Assembly (NCBI RefSeq): GCF_015477805.1
Contig: NZ_JADLQL010000002.1
Location: forward strand, 1,302,001 to 1,366,000
Reading direction: 5' to 3'
Length of the DNA: 64,000 nt
DNA from: Nocardia flavorosea
Lineage (GTDB): Bacteria > Actinomycetota > Actinomycetes > Mycobacteriales > Mycobacteriaceae
The notes beneath the pieces were generated by a model, which was not told the origin of the DNA, made no database searches, and was given only the letters and a program-made list of their open reading frames with translations. Positions 52,821 through 63,560 of this stretch are shown in pieces; the stretch's first letter is position 1; every line of letters starts with the position of its first letter. Made by a program: the position numbers and the translations under genes.

Positions 52821-55271
52821 GTGAGCGGCGAATCGCATACCGACCGCGGCGACAGACACGACCCCGGCCGACCACAGCCGACCGGCGGCGGCCCGTCCCA
52901 GCCGTCGCATACCGGTCGTGACCAGCAGGTGAAGCCGCCCGCACAACCGAATCCGGCGGAAGCCGTCGCGCCCGGCTGGCGCGGCGGCAGTTCGTGGTTG
53001 AACCCCGCGGCGGCTGCGCCCGGCGCGGATGGTCCCGCTGCCTCCCCAGATTCTGTATCCGCGGGTTCGCCGGCCCAAACCTCCGGCCCCGCCCCCACTG
53101 TCTCCCTCCCGGCTGCCGCACCGCTCGCGGCGGGGCACGGGCCGCGGCAGGCGGGCAGCGGCGCCGATCCGACCGGACCGGATTTCGCCACCCAGCAGTT
53201 GCCGCGCAACGCTGCCGAACCGCCGCCGGCCGCCTATGCCGCCGCCGGCCCCGATTCCGACGCCCCCACGGAGGTTTTCGATTCCGCGGCGCTCACCCAG
53301 CGCCTGGCCGGTGAGGAGGCCGCCTGGTCGGCCTATTCCGATGACACCGCCGCGACCGATGCCCTCGCCCAGAGCGGTTCCGTTCCGCCGGCGCCCCCCG
53401 AGCCCCCGCAGGGCGGTTCCGGCGGCGACGGCGGAGACGACGACGGGAACGGTCGCTCGTTGTCCGGTGCCCGCGCCCGGTTACGCGATTCCGCGACCGC
53501 TCGGCGCGTGCTGCTGGCCGCCGCCGTGGTATTCGGTATCGCCCTGGTGGGTTATATCGCCGACTTGGTGATGACCTCCGGCACCGTCCCGCGTGGTGTG
53601 GAGGTCGCGGGTGTCGCGATCGGCGGAATGGACAAGGACGAGGCGCGCGCGAAGCTGCAGCCCACGCTCGATGCCCGCGCGGGCGAAGTGGTGCCGGTGA
53701 AGATCGCCGATGTGCAGACCCAGCTGGTACCGAGCGCCGCCGGCTTGGGCGTGGACTGGGATGCCACCTGGGACCGGGTGGGCGGACAACCGCTCAACCC
53801 CGCCGCCCGGTTGCTGTCCTTCGTCGCCACCCGCAAGGTGACGGTGGCCAGCACGGTCGACGAGGCGGCGTTCGGACGGACCCTCGATGAACTGCGCGTC
53901 CACGATCAGCCACCGGTGGAGGGCGGTATCGCCTTCGAGGGCACCCGGCCGGTCGCGGTGAACCCGGTACCGGGCCGGATACTGGACACGGCCGCGGCGC
54001 GGACGGTGCTCACCGATCAGTGGACCACCGCGAGCACTCTGGACCTGCCGGTCATCCCCGCGCCGCCTGCGGTCCGGCGCGACGCCATCGAAAAGGCGCT
54101 GCACGAAATCGCCGAGCCCGCGGTGAGCGCGCCGGTGGTGTATTCGGGTAAGGGCGACGCAACCGCGACCCTGACCCCGGAGCAGATCGCCGCTATCGTG
54201 AGTTTCGTTCCCGACGGCCACGGTGGTCTGCGTGTCGAGTTCGATCACAAGGTCGCGACGGATCTGCTCGCGCCGCAGCTCGCCGCGACCGAGGTCGAAC
54301 CGAAGGACGCCACCTTCACCTTCGCCGGTGCGCCCACCGTGGTCCCCGCCGTTGTCGGTGACAAGATCAACTGGCCGAAATCGCTGGAGCAGTTGCCGGC
54401 CCTGCTGGCCGCCACCGGCCCGCAGCGCACCACCGCGGCGATCTACGAGCGGATCGAACCCAAGCTCACCACCCAGGCGGCGGAGTCGCTGGGGATCACC
54501 GAGGTGATGGGTGAGTTCACCACGAGCGGTTTCTCCGGTCCGTCCGGCGTGAACATCCGCACCGTCGCGCAAGAGGTGAACGGTGCGGTCGTGAAACCCG
54601 GTGACACGTTCTCGTTGAACGGGCATACCGGCACCCGCGGTGCTGCTGAGGGCTACGTGGAATCCGGCATCATCGACCACGGCCGTCCCAGTACGGCGGT
54701 CGGTGGCGGGATCAGCCAGTTCGCCACCACGCTGTACAACGCCGCGTACTTCGCCGGCCTCGAGGACGCCGGCCATACCGAGCACAGCTACTACATCTCC
54801 CGCTACCCGGCCGCCCGTGAGGCCACCGTTTTCGACGGCGCCATCGACCTGCAGTTCCGCAACAACACCCCGCACGGCGTGTACATCCAGGCTTTCGCGG
54901 ACAGCTCCGAGGTGACGGTGCGGATCTGGGGCACCAAAACCGTGAACGTCGAATCCATCACCGGCGAGAAATCCAAGCCGACCGAGCCGGAAACCATCAC
55001 CCTGCCCGCAGGCGACGATTGCATCGCCTCGACGGGAGCGCCCGGTTTCACGATCTCCAACACCCGGGTGATCACCGATATCAACACCGGCCAGGAGATC
55101 TCCCGGCATACGCGCACCGTCAAGTACGACCCGGTTCCCGAAGTGAAATGCGTTTCGCCGGACGACGAGAAATCCGATGAGGACCAGTCCGAGGACACCT
55201 CCGACCCGACGGCCGTGCCCAGCAGTGGCAACGAGGGCAGCCGGCCCACCGAACAAGCGGGTGACCGCTGA
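52821..55271 (+). CDS. VanW/YoaR-family membrane-anchored envelope protein
   Basis: An 816-residue protein: a long disordered Pro/Ala-rich N-terminus (residues 1-220), one transmembrane helix (VLLAAAVVFGIALVGYIADLVM, about 232-253), then an extracytoplasmic portion with two peptidoglycan-binding-4-like repeats (AGVAIGGMDKDEARAKLQPTL...; LTPEQIAAIVSFVPDG) and a VanW domain (EFTTSGFSGPSGVNIRTVAQEVNGAVVKPGDTFS and GGGISQFATTLYNAAYFAGL, split here as key blocks). The C-terminus is acidic. Members sit in the envelope; VanW is named from vancomycin clusters but has no proven activity. GTG 52821 has GGGGAGG 6 nt upstream. Confidence 0.88.
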   Translation: MSGESHTDRGDRHDPGRPQPTGGGPSQPSHTGRDQQVKPPAQPNPAEAVAPGWRGGSSWLNPAAAAPGADGPAASPDSVSAGSPAQTSGPAPTVSLPAAAPLAAGHGPRQAGSGADPTGPDFATQQLPRNAAEPPPAAYAAAGPDSDAPTEVFDSAALTQRLAGEEAAWSAYSDDTAATDALAQSGSVPPAPPEPPQGGSGGDGGDDDGNGRSLSGARARLRDSATARRVLLAAAVVFGIALVGYIADLVMTSGTVPRGVEVAGVAIGGMDKDEARAKLQPTLDARAGEVVPVKIADVQTQLVPSAAGLGVDWDATWDRVGGQPLNPAARLLSFVATRKVTVASTVDEAAFGRTLDELRVHDQPPVEGGIAFEGTRPVAVNPVPGRILDTAAARTVLTDQWTTASTLDLPVIPAPPAVRRDAIEKALHEIAEPAVSAPVVYSGKGDATATLTPEQIAAIVSFVPDGHGGLRVEFDHKVATDLLAPQLAATEVEPKDATFTFAGAPTVVPAVVGDKINWPKSLEQLPALLAATGPQRTTAAIYERIEPKLTTQAAESLGITEVMGEFTTSGFSGPSGVNIRTVAQEVNGAVVKPGDTFSLNGHTGTRGAAEGYVESGIIDHGRPSTAVGGGISQFATTLYNAAYFAGLEDAGHTEHSYYISRYPAAREATVFDGAIDLQFRNNTPHGVYIQAFADSSEVTVRIWGTKTVNVESITGEKSKPTEPETITLPAGDDCIASTGAPGFTISNTRVITDINTGQEISRHTRTVKYDPVPEVKCVSPDDEKSDEDQSEDTSDPTAVPSSGNEGSRPTEQAGDR

Positions 55272-55671
55272 CGCCCCGGCTGGAGGCCGGCCGGTAGCAG
55301 CCGCGTCGAACGCCGTCGGCCGACCCGCTTCGGCAGCTCGGGGCGGCGGCGGTCTCCGCGCGGCGTACTACCGGCCAGGCGCTGATTCAGCCCGTTTCGT
55401 CGAGCGGCTGTAGAACCGGTTCGGCCGAGCGGGCGTCGCGATGTCCGGCGATATGTGAGCACGACTGCGCGCGGATCGCCTCGCGCCGATCACCCCTGAC
55501 GCCGCCAGGTACGGGTCCGGTGCAGAGTGGTACCAGGGTGAGGAGGGCCGGCCTCGGCGGGGGAAGACCGTCCCGTGACCGAGCGGCTGGTCGGGCCGGG
55601 CGAGAGCTACCCGGTTCCGGCGATATGGTCGCGGGCTCGACAGCCCCTCGCGGAACTCGACGCCGGACGGC
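55272..55671. other. convergent intergenic region, no gene seen
   Basis: About 400 bp of GC-rich DNA between the VanW gene and the DUF4185 gene. Open frames are short, mutually overlapping and lack start signals. Confidence 0.45.
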
Positions 55672-56763
55672 TCACAGCGGTGTGCGCATCAGCAGGACGT
55701 TGTACTGCCGGTGCACCGTGAGCAGGAAGTACAGATCGCTGCCGGTCTGGTACGGGAAGATCATGGGCGCGTAGGCCGTGGGCAGCGCAGCCGCCTCCAC
55801 CAGGACCCGCGGTGTGCTCCAGGGGCCCTGCGGGGTGTCCGCCGTACGCAACACCACCGAGTTGTGCGGGTCGGTCGTCAGCATCACGTATTTGCGCAGG
55901 TGATCGTTCCACTGCACCGACAGTTCGGCAACACCCTCGACGATCGGGGTCGCCGCCAGTGGATCGTTCACCTTCCAGCCGCGGCCGTCCCAGTACTCGT
56001 AGGCGTCGATATTCGCGATATCGGCTTCCCGCACCCGGGATATGTAGCCGGCGTTGGCCCGCCCGGCCGCGGTGCCGTACCGGTACACGTACCCATCGGC
56101 CTTCACGAACGCGTTCTGTTGAAACCGTTCGTGGCCGCCGACATTGGCCCGGCGGGTGGTGGGCAGCTGTGCCCAGGTCCGGCCGCCGTCACCGGATGAG
56201 GCGAGAGTGGAGAAGTTGGTGGTCCACTTACCGTGGTCGCCCCATTCCTTCACCGACATCATGCTCATGTACTGCACCCCGCCCACCGCGATTCCGGCGG
56301 TGGGTATCAGGCTGATCTCGATACCCGGGATCTTCGGGCTGGGCAGCGGGTTCGGGACCGCGCCGTCGAAGACGATGCCCTGCGACGGGTCCTTGGTGCG
56401 GCTGTGGAACAGCACATTGCTGCTCCAGGCCCATGCGCTGCCGGCCAGCAGGTTGGGGACACCGAGTCCCGCGGAATCACCGAATGCGGTGATCATGGTG
56501 CCCGCGCCGTCGTCCCACATCACCCCGAGATCGGTGCCGAGCACGTTCACCCGCTCGGTGTGGTTGGGGCTGTCCATCCCGGTCACCTGGAAGACGGCCT
56601 GGGTTTCGCCGGGTAGCTGCGGCAGGCCGCGCGGCTGGCCGTTGATCCCGGGGATGGGGTTCACATTGTTGGGGTCCGCTGCGGCCGGACCGGCCAGGAC
56701 GAGTGCCGCGGTGGCACCCACTATCCCGGCGCGCACGAGTACGGACAGCGGGCGGCGAGTCAT
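55672..56763 (-). CDS. secreted DUF4185 protein
   Basis: A 363-residue exported protein. The signal peptide is visible (MTRRPLSVLVRAGIVGATAALVLAGPAAAD cut into its hydrophobic core). The rest is a beta-propeller-like domain of DUF4185 type with repeated WxxxY and GDS blocks: MITAFGDSAGLG, MSMMSVKEWGDHGKWTTN, YISRVREADIANI, LSVQWNDHLRKYVML and the end QYNVLLMRTPL. The related family is found in secreted and surface proteins and resembles glycosidase-type propellers; no activity is proven. AGGAGGAC lies 7 nt before the ATG. It follows rox on the same strand by 38 bp. A closely related paralogue lies at the right edge of the window. Confidence 0.82.
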   Translation of the reverse strand: MTRRPLSVLVRAGIVGATAALVLAGPAAADPNNVNPIPGINGQPRGLPQLPGETQAVFQVTGMDSPNHTERVNVLGTDLGVMWDDGAGTMITAFGDSAGLGVPNLLAGSAWAWSSNVLFHSRTKDPSQGIVFDGAVPNPLPSPKIPGIEISLIPTAGIAVGGVQYMSMMSVKEWGDHGKWTTNFSTLASSGDGGRTWAQLPTTRRANVGGHERFQQNAFVKADGYVYRYGTAAGRANAGYISRVREADIANIDAYEYWDGRGWKVNDPLAATPIVEGVAELSVQWNDHLRKYVMLTTDPHNSVVLRTADTPQGPWSTPRVLVEAAALPTAYAPMIFPYQTGSDLYFLLTVHRQYNVLLMRTPL

Positions 56764-56801
56764 TCTCGGTGTCCTCCTGCGGAACTGCGCGGTTCTGCGC
56801 G

Positions 56802-58460
<1,659 letters not shown>

Positions 58461-58468
58461 TCAGCGGA

Positions 58469-60304
58469 TCAGAACGCCGCCTCGTCCAGTTCCATGATGT
58501 CGTTGTCGAGGTTCGACAGGATGGTGCGGGTAGCGGTCAGCTCCGGCAGGATATTGCGGGCGAAGAACTGTGCCACGCCGACCTTGCCCTGGTAAAAGGT
58601 CTTGTCCGCACCTTCCGCACCGGCATCCAGCGCGGCGCCGGCGACCTCGGCCTGCCGCAGCAGCTGCCAGCCGATCAGCAGATCGCCGACCGAGAGCAGG
58701 AAGCGCACCGATCCCAGGCCCACCTTGTACAGCTCGTCGGTCTGCTCCTGCGCACCCATCAGATGTCCGGTGAGCGTGGCGGCCATGGCCTGCACATCCT
58801 CGAGCGCGGTCGCCAGCAGCTTGCGCTCCGCCTTCAGCCGGCCGTTGCCCGCCTCGGAGTCGATGAACTTCTGGACCTGTCCGGCCACATGCCCCAGCGC
58901 CACACCGCGGTCGCGGGCGATCTTGCGGAAGAAGAAGTCCTGCGCCTGGATGGCGGTGGTGCCCTCGTACAGCGAGTCGATCTTGGCGTCGCGGATGTAC
59001 TGCTCGATCGGGTAGTCCTGCAGGAAGCCGGAACCGCCCAGGGTCTGCAGCGATTCGGTGAGGTACTGGTAGGCCCGCTCCGAACCCACACCCTTCACGA
59101 TCGGCAGCAGCAGATCGTTGACGCGGGCCGCGAGATCGGCGTCGGCACCGGAAACGGCCGCGGCGACATCGGCATCCTGGTGAGCGGCGGTGTAGAGGTA
59201 CACCGCGCGCAGGCCCTCGGCGTATGCCTTCTGGGTGGCGAGACTGCGCCGCACATCCGGGTGGTGGGTGATGGTGACCCGCGGCGCGGACTTGTCCGAC
59301 ATCTGGGTCAGGTCGGCGCCCTGCACGCGCTGCTTGGCGTAGTCCAGCGCGTTCAGGTAACCCGTAGACAGGGTGGCGATGGCCTTGGTGCCCACCATCA
59401 TCCGCGCATGCTCGATGACCTCGAACATCTGCGCGATGCCCTTGTGTACCTCGCCCACGAGCCAGCCCTTGGCCGGGACGCCGTGGCCACCGAAGGTGAC
59501 CTCACAGGTGGCCGAAACCTTCAGGCCCATCTTGTGCTCGACATTGGTGACGAATACGCCGTTGCGCTCGCCCAGTTCGCCGGTTTCGTGGTCGAAGTGG
59601 AACTTCGGTACGAAGAACAGCGACAGGCCCTTGGTGCCCGGGCCGGCGCCCTCCGGGCGGGCGAGCACCAGATGCATGATGTTCGGGAAGAGATCGTCGG
59701 AATCGGCCGAGGTGATGAAGCGCTTCACACCCTCGATATGCCAGGAGCCGTCCTCCTGCTGGACCGCCTTGGTGCGGCCCGCGCCCACATCGGAGCCGGC
59801 GTCGGGCTCGGTGAGCACCATGGTGGCGCCCCAGCCCTGCTCGACGGCGATCTTGGCCCACTTCTTCTGCTCTTCGGTGGCGTTGTTGTAGAAGATATTC
59901 GCGAAACCGGGGCCGGCGGCATACATGAAGGCCGCGGGCTGGGCACCGAGGATCAGTTCGGCGATGGCCCAGTAGGCGGCGCGCGGAACGTCGATACCGC
60001 CCAGCTCGGGGTCGACGGAGAAGGTGTCCCAGCCGCCTTCCTGCAGGGTCCGGTAGCTCTTCTTGAACGACTCGGGCAGGCTCACCGTATGGGTTTCGGG
60101 GTCGAAGACCGGCGGATTGCGGTCGGCGTCGGCGAAGGATTCACCCAGCGGGCCTTCGGCCAGGCGACGCACCTCGTTGAGCATCTCCTTGACAGTGTCG
60201 GCGTCCAGGTCACCGTAGGCGCCGGACTCCAGGATCTTGTCCAGGCCGAGGACCTCGAAGAGGTTGAACTCCAGGTCGCGGACATTGCTCTTGTAATGAC
60301 CCAT
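58469..60304 (-). CDS. fadE5: FadE5-type acyl-CoA dehydrogenase
   Basis: A 611-residue acyl-CoA dehydrogenase, the exact length of M. tuberculosis FadE5 (Rv0244c) by memory, which oxidises acyl-CoAs of broad chain length to enoyl-CoA with FAD. Blocks seen are [44 protein letters not shown] at the start (typical of this large subfamily), and [32 protein letters not shown] with the active-site region. The extra N- and C-terminal segments mark the 600-residue class. ATG 60304 gives the family length; GTG 60316 is too close to GGAGA. An AACTTACT half-site lies about 110 bp upstream. Confidence 0.95.
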   Translation of the reverse strand: MGHYKSNVRDLEFNLFEVLGLDKILESGAYGDLDADTVKEMLNEVRRLAEGPLGESFADADRNPPVFDPETHTVSLPESFKKSYRTLQEGGWDTFSVDPELGGIDVPRAAYWAIAELILGAQPAAFMYAAGPGFANIFYNNATEEQKKWAKIAVEQGWGATMVLTEPDAGSDVGAGRTKAVQQEDGSWHIEGVKRFITSADSDDLFPNIMHLVLARPEGAGPGTKGLSLFFVPKFHFDHETGELGERNGVFVTNVEHKMGLKVSATCEVTFGGHGVPAKGWLVGEVHKGIAQMFEVIEHARMMVGTKAIATLSTGYLNALDYAKQRVQGADLTQMSDKSAPRVTITHHPDVRRSLATQKAYAEGLRAVYLYTAAHQDADVAAAVSGADADLAARVNDLLLPIVKGVGSERAYQYLTESLQTLGGSGFLQDYPIEQYIRDAKIDSLYEGTTAIQAQDFFFRKIARDRGVALGHVAGQVQKFIDSEAGNGRLKAERKLLATALEDVQAMAATLTGHLMGAQEQTDELYKVGLGSVRFLLSVGDLLIGWQLLRQAEVAGAALDAGAEGADKTFYQGKVGVAQFFARNILPELTATRTILSNLDNDIMELDEAAF

Positions 60305-60410
60305 TGTGATACTCACTCTCCGTTGAGTCGGGTGCGGTCGGTGTGGTTAGCCGTTCCCGCCCGTTGTTGCCACCGGGTAGCTACCGGAACGCGGCAGGCT
60401 ACTCGCGGGT

Positions 60411-60418
60411 AACTTACT
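60411..60418. promoter_or_regulatory. fadE5: AACTTACT half-site upstream of fadE5
   Basis: Identical to one arm of the operators at 43915 and 49723. The second arm is degenerate, but GGTAA and TTACC flanks also pair around it. 107 bp before the fadE5 start. Confidence 0.45.
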
Positions 60419-60538
60419 ACCTATATTACCGACGGGTAAGGCCGGCGGCAAAGGGTCCCGCGGCATTGTGATGAGCGGAACAGGTAGCAACCCGGTGACC
60501 TGTGTAAACGAGACCCGAGAGGGCTTGTCGGGCCGCTT

Positions 60539-60781
60539 TCACGCGTGGTACTTCGGAATGGGAGCACCGGTGCCGGTGCTCAACAGCCGCGGCAGGCTTT
60601 TCGTGATGTAGAGGGTCCAGCCGCGCGAGCAGGCCGCGAAGCATTCCGACCCGCCGGCGGTCAGCCCCTGGTGCGTGAACTGCAGCGTCGTGCCTTCCGG
60701 CGTCGCGGTGATGTCGAAGGCGACCCTCGTATCGGTCCATTCGGCACGGTCGTCGACGAAGGTGAGATCGCAATCCGCGAC
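60539..60781 (-). pseudogene. SRPBCC (AHSA1-like) domain remnant
   Basis: The last 80 codons read as the C-terminal part of an SRPBCC/START-like protein: DCDLTFVDDRAEWTDT, FDITATPEGTTLQFTHQGLT, ECFAACSRGWTLYITKSLPRLL. Full members are about 140-160 residues. The upstream 48 codons of the same frame (up to 60925) carry no recognisable family sequence, and the usual N-terminal half is absent. The frame then collides with the divergent hydrolase start at 60889. It seems 5'-truncated. A short functional form cannot be excluded. Confidence 0.55.
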
Positions 60782-60877
60782 CCGCCGGCTCACCGAGGTG
60801 AGTCCGGGCCTAAACCACTGGCGCGCGCCGCCCGGCGCCGGCGGTGGGAGCTCTCGGTGAACCCGTACCTGACTGGA

Positions 60878-60883
60878 TAGGGT
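60878..60883 (+). promoter_or_regulatory. -10 hexamer of a probable leaderless promoter for the alpha/beta hydrolase gene
   Basis: TAGGGT with 5 nt to the GTG at 60889. Confidence 0.4.
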
Positions 60884-60888
60884 GAGGT

Positions 60889-61488
60889 GTGCGGATCGAG
60901 ACGAGCGTCGGCCCGGCGGAGGCACAGATCGACCATCCGGACGAGCCTGAGTTCCTGCTGGTATTCACCCATGGCGCGGGCGGCGGGGTGGACAGCCGCG
61001 ACATTCTGACGGTGCGCGATACGGCGCTGGCCGCGGGCGGTGTCGTGGCCCGCGTGCTGCAGCCCTACCGGGTGGCCGGCCGCCGTGCGCCCGGTAAGCC
61101 GGAGCCGCAGGACAGGGCCTGGGGCGAGCTTGTCGCCGCCCTGCGATCCGAGCTCGGCCCCGACCTGCCGCTGATCCAGGGTGGTCGCAGCAACGGGGCG
61201 CGGGTCGCCTGCCGGACCGCCGGTGAACTCGGCGCCCGCGGCATCGTGGCGGTGTCCTTCCCGCTGCATCCGCCCGGGAAACCGGAGAAATCCCGGCGTG
61301 CCGAATTACTGGCCGCCACACCCGCCGAGGTGGTGGTGATCAACGGAGGTAGCGACCCGTTCGGCATCCCGGACCCGGCCGACGCGGCCGAGGTCCGGGT
61401 CATCGCCGGCCAGCCGCATTCCTTCAAGAAGGGATTCGACACGATCGCCGAAACACTCGCGCCCTGGTTCCGGCGCTGGAGTAGGTGA
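60889..61488 (+). CDS. alpha/beta hydrolase (KANL3/Tex30-like)
   Basis: A 199-residue compact alpha/beta hydrolase. The oxyanion turn is FTHGAGGGVDS, the nucleophile elbow GGRSNGARVA (Gly-x-Ser-x-Gly), the acid INGGSDPFGIP, and the catalytic His GQPHSFKKG; so the triad is complete. The KANL3/Tex30-like family has unknown substrates in bacteria. GTG 60889 is selected, with TAGGGT 5 nt upstream and no ribosome-binding site. It stands divergent from the SRPBCC remnant and convergent with the methyltransferase, 26 bp apart. Confidence 0.85.
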   Translation: MRIETSVGPAEAQIDHPDEPEFLLVFTHGAGGGVDSRDILTVRDTALAAGGVVARVLQPYRVAGRRAPGKPEPQDRAWGELVAALRSELGPDLPLIQGGRSNGARVACRTAGELGARGIVAVSFPLHPPGKPEKSRRAELLAATPAEVVVINGGSDPFGIPDPADAAEVRVIAGQPHSFKKGFDTIAETLAPWFRRWSR

Positions 61489-61514
61489 GGCCACCCGGCG
61501 GCGGGATCCGGGAG

Positions 61515-62174
61515 CTACCGAGCCGGTTTGGTGGCGACCACGAGGGCGTCGATCGCTTCCCCTGCCTCGGTCGGCCGCAGGATCTGCTGGGCGGTGTCGA
61601 TCCGGAGACCGCTGTCGTCGCCCAGGTCGGCGACCACATCCTCGGGAGTGAACAGGATTTCCGGATCCTGCGGCCCCCCGTGCCCCCGCTCCGGGTTCGC
61701 GCTGTCGTGCCCGAGTACCAGCAGCATCCCGCCGGGGGCGAGCAGCCGCGCCGCTCGCCGGACCATCTCGCGACGCTGCCCGGCCGGGAGATGCAGGAAG
61801 ACCATCAGGACCAGTTCGTACGGGCCGCCGATATCCACACCCGGTTCGGTGAGATCGGCGCACTGCCAGGTGATCCGCTCCCGGATCGACCGGGCCAGCC
61901 GCGTCGCCACCGTCCGGCCCTTATCGATCCCGACCTGGGAGAAATCCACCGCGTGCACCTGCCAGCCGTGCGTGGCCAGCCACAGCGAGTTGCGGCCCTC
62001 TCCACAGGCCAGGTCGAGTGCGCGCGGTAATTCCGGGACCGTGCCGTCCGGCCCCGGAAGCAGCGGTATCCGCCGGTCGAGTCCGTGTACGAACTCCACC
62101 ACCGTGTTGTTCGGCGGTGCGCCCCACACCAGTTCGCTCTGCACATACCGCGCATCCCATTCGGCCGCGTCCAT
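61515..62174 (-). CDS. class I SAM-dependent methyltransferase
   Basis: A 219-residue methyltransferase. The N-terminus DAAEWDARYVQSELVWG resembles TehB/thiopurine-like short enzymes. The SAM motif is ALDLACGEGRNSLWLATHGW, with motif II at VHAVDFSQVGIDKG, and LAPGGMLLVLGHDSA near the end. The acceptor is unknown; small-molecule detoxification is common in this group. The ATG at 62174 has TACACT 7 nt upstream and no ribosome-binding site. It lies 54 bp past the end of the erythromycin-esterase-family gene on the same strand. Confidence 0.87.
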   Translation of the reverse strand: MDAAEWDARYVQSELVWGAPPNNTVVEFVHGLDRRIPLLPGPDGTVPELPRALDLACGEGRNSLWLATHGWQVHAVDFSQVGIDKGRTVATRLARSIRERITWQCADLTEPGVDIGGPYELVLMVFLHLPAGQRREMVRRAARLLAPGGMLLVLGHDSANPERGHGGPQDPEILFTPEDVVADLGDDSGLRIDTAQQILRPTEAGEAIDALVVATKPAR

Positions 62175-62181
62175 ACCGGCC

Positions 62182-62187
62182 AGTGTA
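62182..62187 (-). promoter_or_regulatory. -10 hexamer of a probable leaderless promoter for the methyltransferase
   Basis: TACACT on the minus strand with exactly 7 nt to the ATG at 62174. Confidence 0.48.
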
Positions 62188-62228
62188 TGGACGCGGTCTC
62201 CGGTTCGTACCGCCTTCGGCGCCGGAGG

Positions 62229-63482
62229 TCATCGGTCCGCGGGTTCGGGCAGCCAATGCACCGGCGAGGTCTCGCGGATGTGGACGAGTACGTCGAAGGC
62301 TGCTGCCAGGGAACTCACCTCCAACCGTGCCGCCTCGTCCGCGGAGGGGTCGTACACGCCGCTGATCACCCGCATCCGTGCCGGTGCCGCCTGCCATGCC
62401 CGCACCTCCGGCGGCGCGTCGTCGCGGAGATCCACGAAATAGGCGGGCAGGTCCACGCCGGCCAGATCGGCGTCGACGAGGTCCGGGTGCGGCTCGGGGG
62501 CGATTGCCGTGCCCAGATCGCCGTGCCGGAAACCGATCGCCACCGAGAGGTAGCCGGTGCCGAAGTATGCGCGCAGCCCGCTGCCTTCGCTGTGGAACCG
62601 GGTTTCGGCCGGGCCGAACCCGCTGTCGATGCCGGCAGTGTGGGCGATCCCGTCCCAGTAGACGATTCGCGCACCGGTGCTGCGATGGTGATCGATGATC
62701 GTCCGGGCGGGTTGTGGGTCGTCGCTGCCGAAGCTGCCGCGGCCGGCCACGCTGTTCTCGTGGAAGGCCACGATCTGCCGGGCGCGCCCGAGTGCGGTCG
62801 AATACGCGGCGGCGGCCTCGGCGCCGGTCGGTTGCGCAAGTGTGTGCAGGAGCGTGAGCGCCGCGCGGGCGTGCTCGGCGAACGGGCGTCCGGGATGGAT
62901 GCCCTGGTGCCGCTGGACGTGCTCGTCGACCCGGTGCGCACTGCGGATCGGGGACAGATGCGCGGCGAGTTCGCCGGCGCGGTCCGGTGCCCAGCGGTGG
63001 GCGTAGGCGAGCACCTCGTCGTAGTCGGCGGGTTCGGCGGCGGCCGGCCGGATACCGAGCACAGCTACCTGGTCGCCGGGGTGGTCGCTGTTGTAGGCGC
63101 GCAGCCATTCGAGCGTCCCGACGGTTTCGGCCGTGCGCAGGGGCCGCCAGGCCGCGGCGAGCGCGGTGTGCGGATCACCGCTGCCGCCGCGTACGTAGGC
63201 GTCGAGCCGGGCGGCGGAACGGGCACTGTCCTGGATGGCGAGTGCGCGGAAACCGTGCTCGGTGACCAGGGTGCGCAGGATCCGGTCGCGTATCCCGTAG
63301 CTCTGCCGCGAGAATCGGGTGGATTCGCCGAGGCCGACCACGGTGGCCGTGGCCAGGTGGTCGGTCAGCGTTCGCAGGTCCGGGCCGGTATCGGCGGCAT
63401 CGGTGGAGGAGACGGGCTGTGCATTGTCGCGCAGCCACCGGTGGACCGCGTCGGCGGTATGGGTGGAGGGAGAGGGGGTCAC
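62229..63482 (-). CDS. erythromycin esterase family protein, altered active site
   Basis: A 417-residue protein of the erythromycin esterase/succinoglycan-biosynthesis family. The opening motif VVGLGESTRFSRQSYGIRDRIL, followed by TEHGFRALAIQDS, matches the family's GExxHG...FRxFAIE region. The Glu is kept but the catalytic His of GExxH is Arg (GESTR). The later Glu/His motifs are also weak (ARQIVAFHENSVAGRG). It therefore may not hydrolyse macrolides. GTG 63482 has AGGAG 6 nt upstream. Members in Nocardia are numerous and mostly uncharacterised. It precedes a methyltransferase on the same strand. Confidence 0.8.
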   Translation of the reverse strand: MTPSPSTHTADAVHRWLRDNAQPVSSTDAADTGPDLRTLTDHLATATVVGLGESTRFSRQSYGIRDRILRTLVTEHGFRALAIQDSARSAARLDAYVRGGSGDPHTALAAAWRPLRTAETVGTLEWLRAYNSDHPGDQVAVLGIRPAAAEPADYDEVLAYAHRWAPDRAGELAAHLSPIRSAHRVDEHVQRHQGIHPGRPFAEHARAALTLLHTLAQPTGAEAAAAYSTALGRARQIVAFHENSVAGRGSFGSDDPQPARTIIDHHRSTGARIVYWDGIAHTAGIDSGFGPAETRFHSEGSGLRAYFGTGYLSVAIGFRHGDLGTAIAPEPHPDLVDADLAGVDLPAYFVDLRDDAPPEVRAWQAAPARMRVISGVYDPSADEAARLEVSSLAAAFDVLVHIRETSPVHWLPEPADR

Positions 63483-63560
63483 GCCGGGCTCCTGGTGGTC
63501 GGTCGGAGTGGTCGCGACCCAGCCTCTTACCTCAACTGTTGTTCAGGTCAAGGGGTTCGG

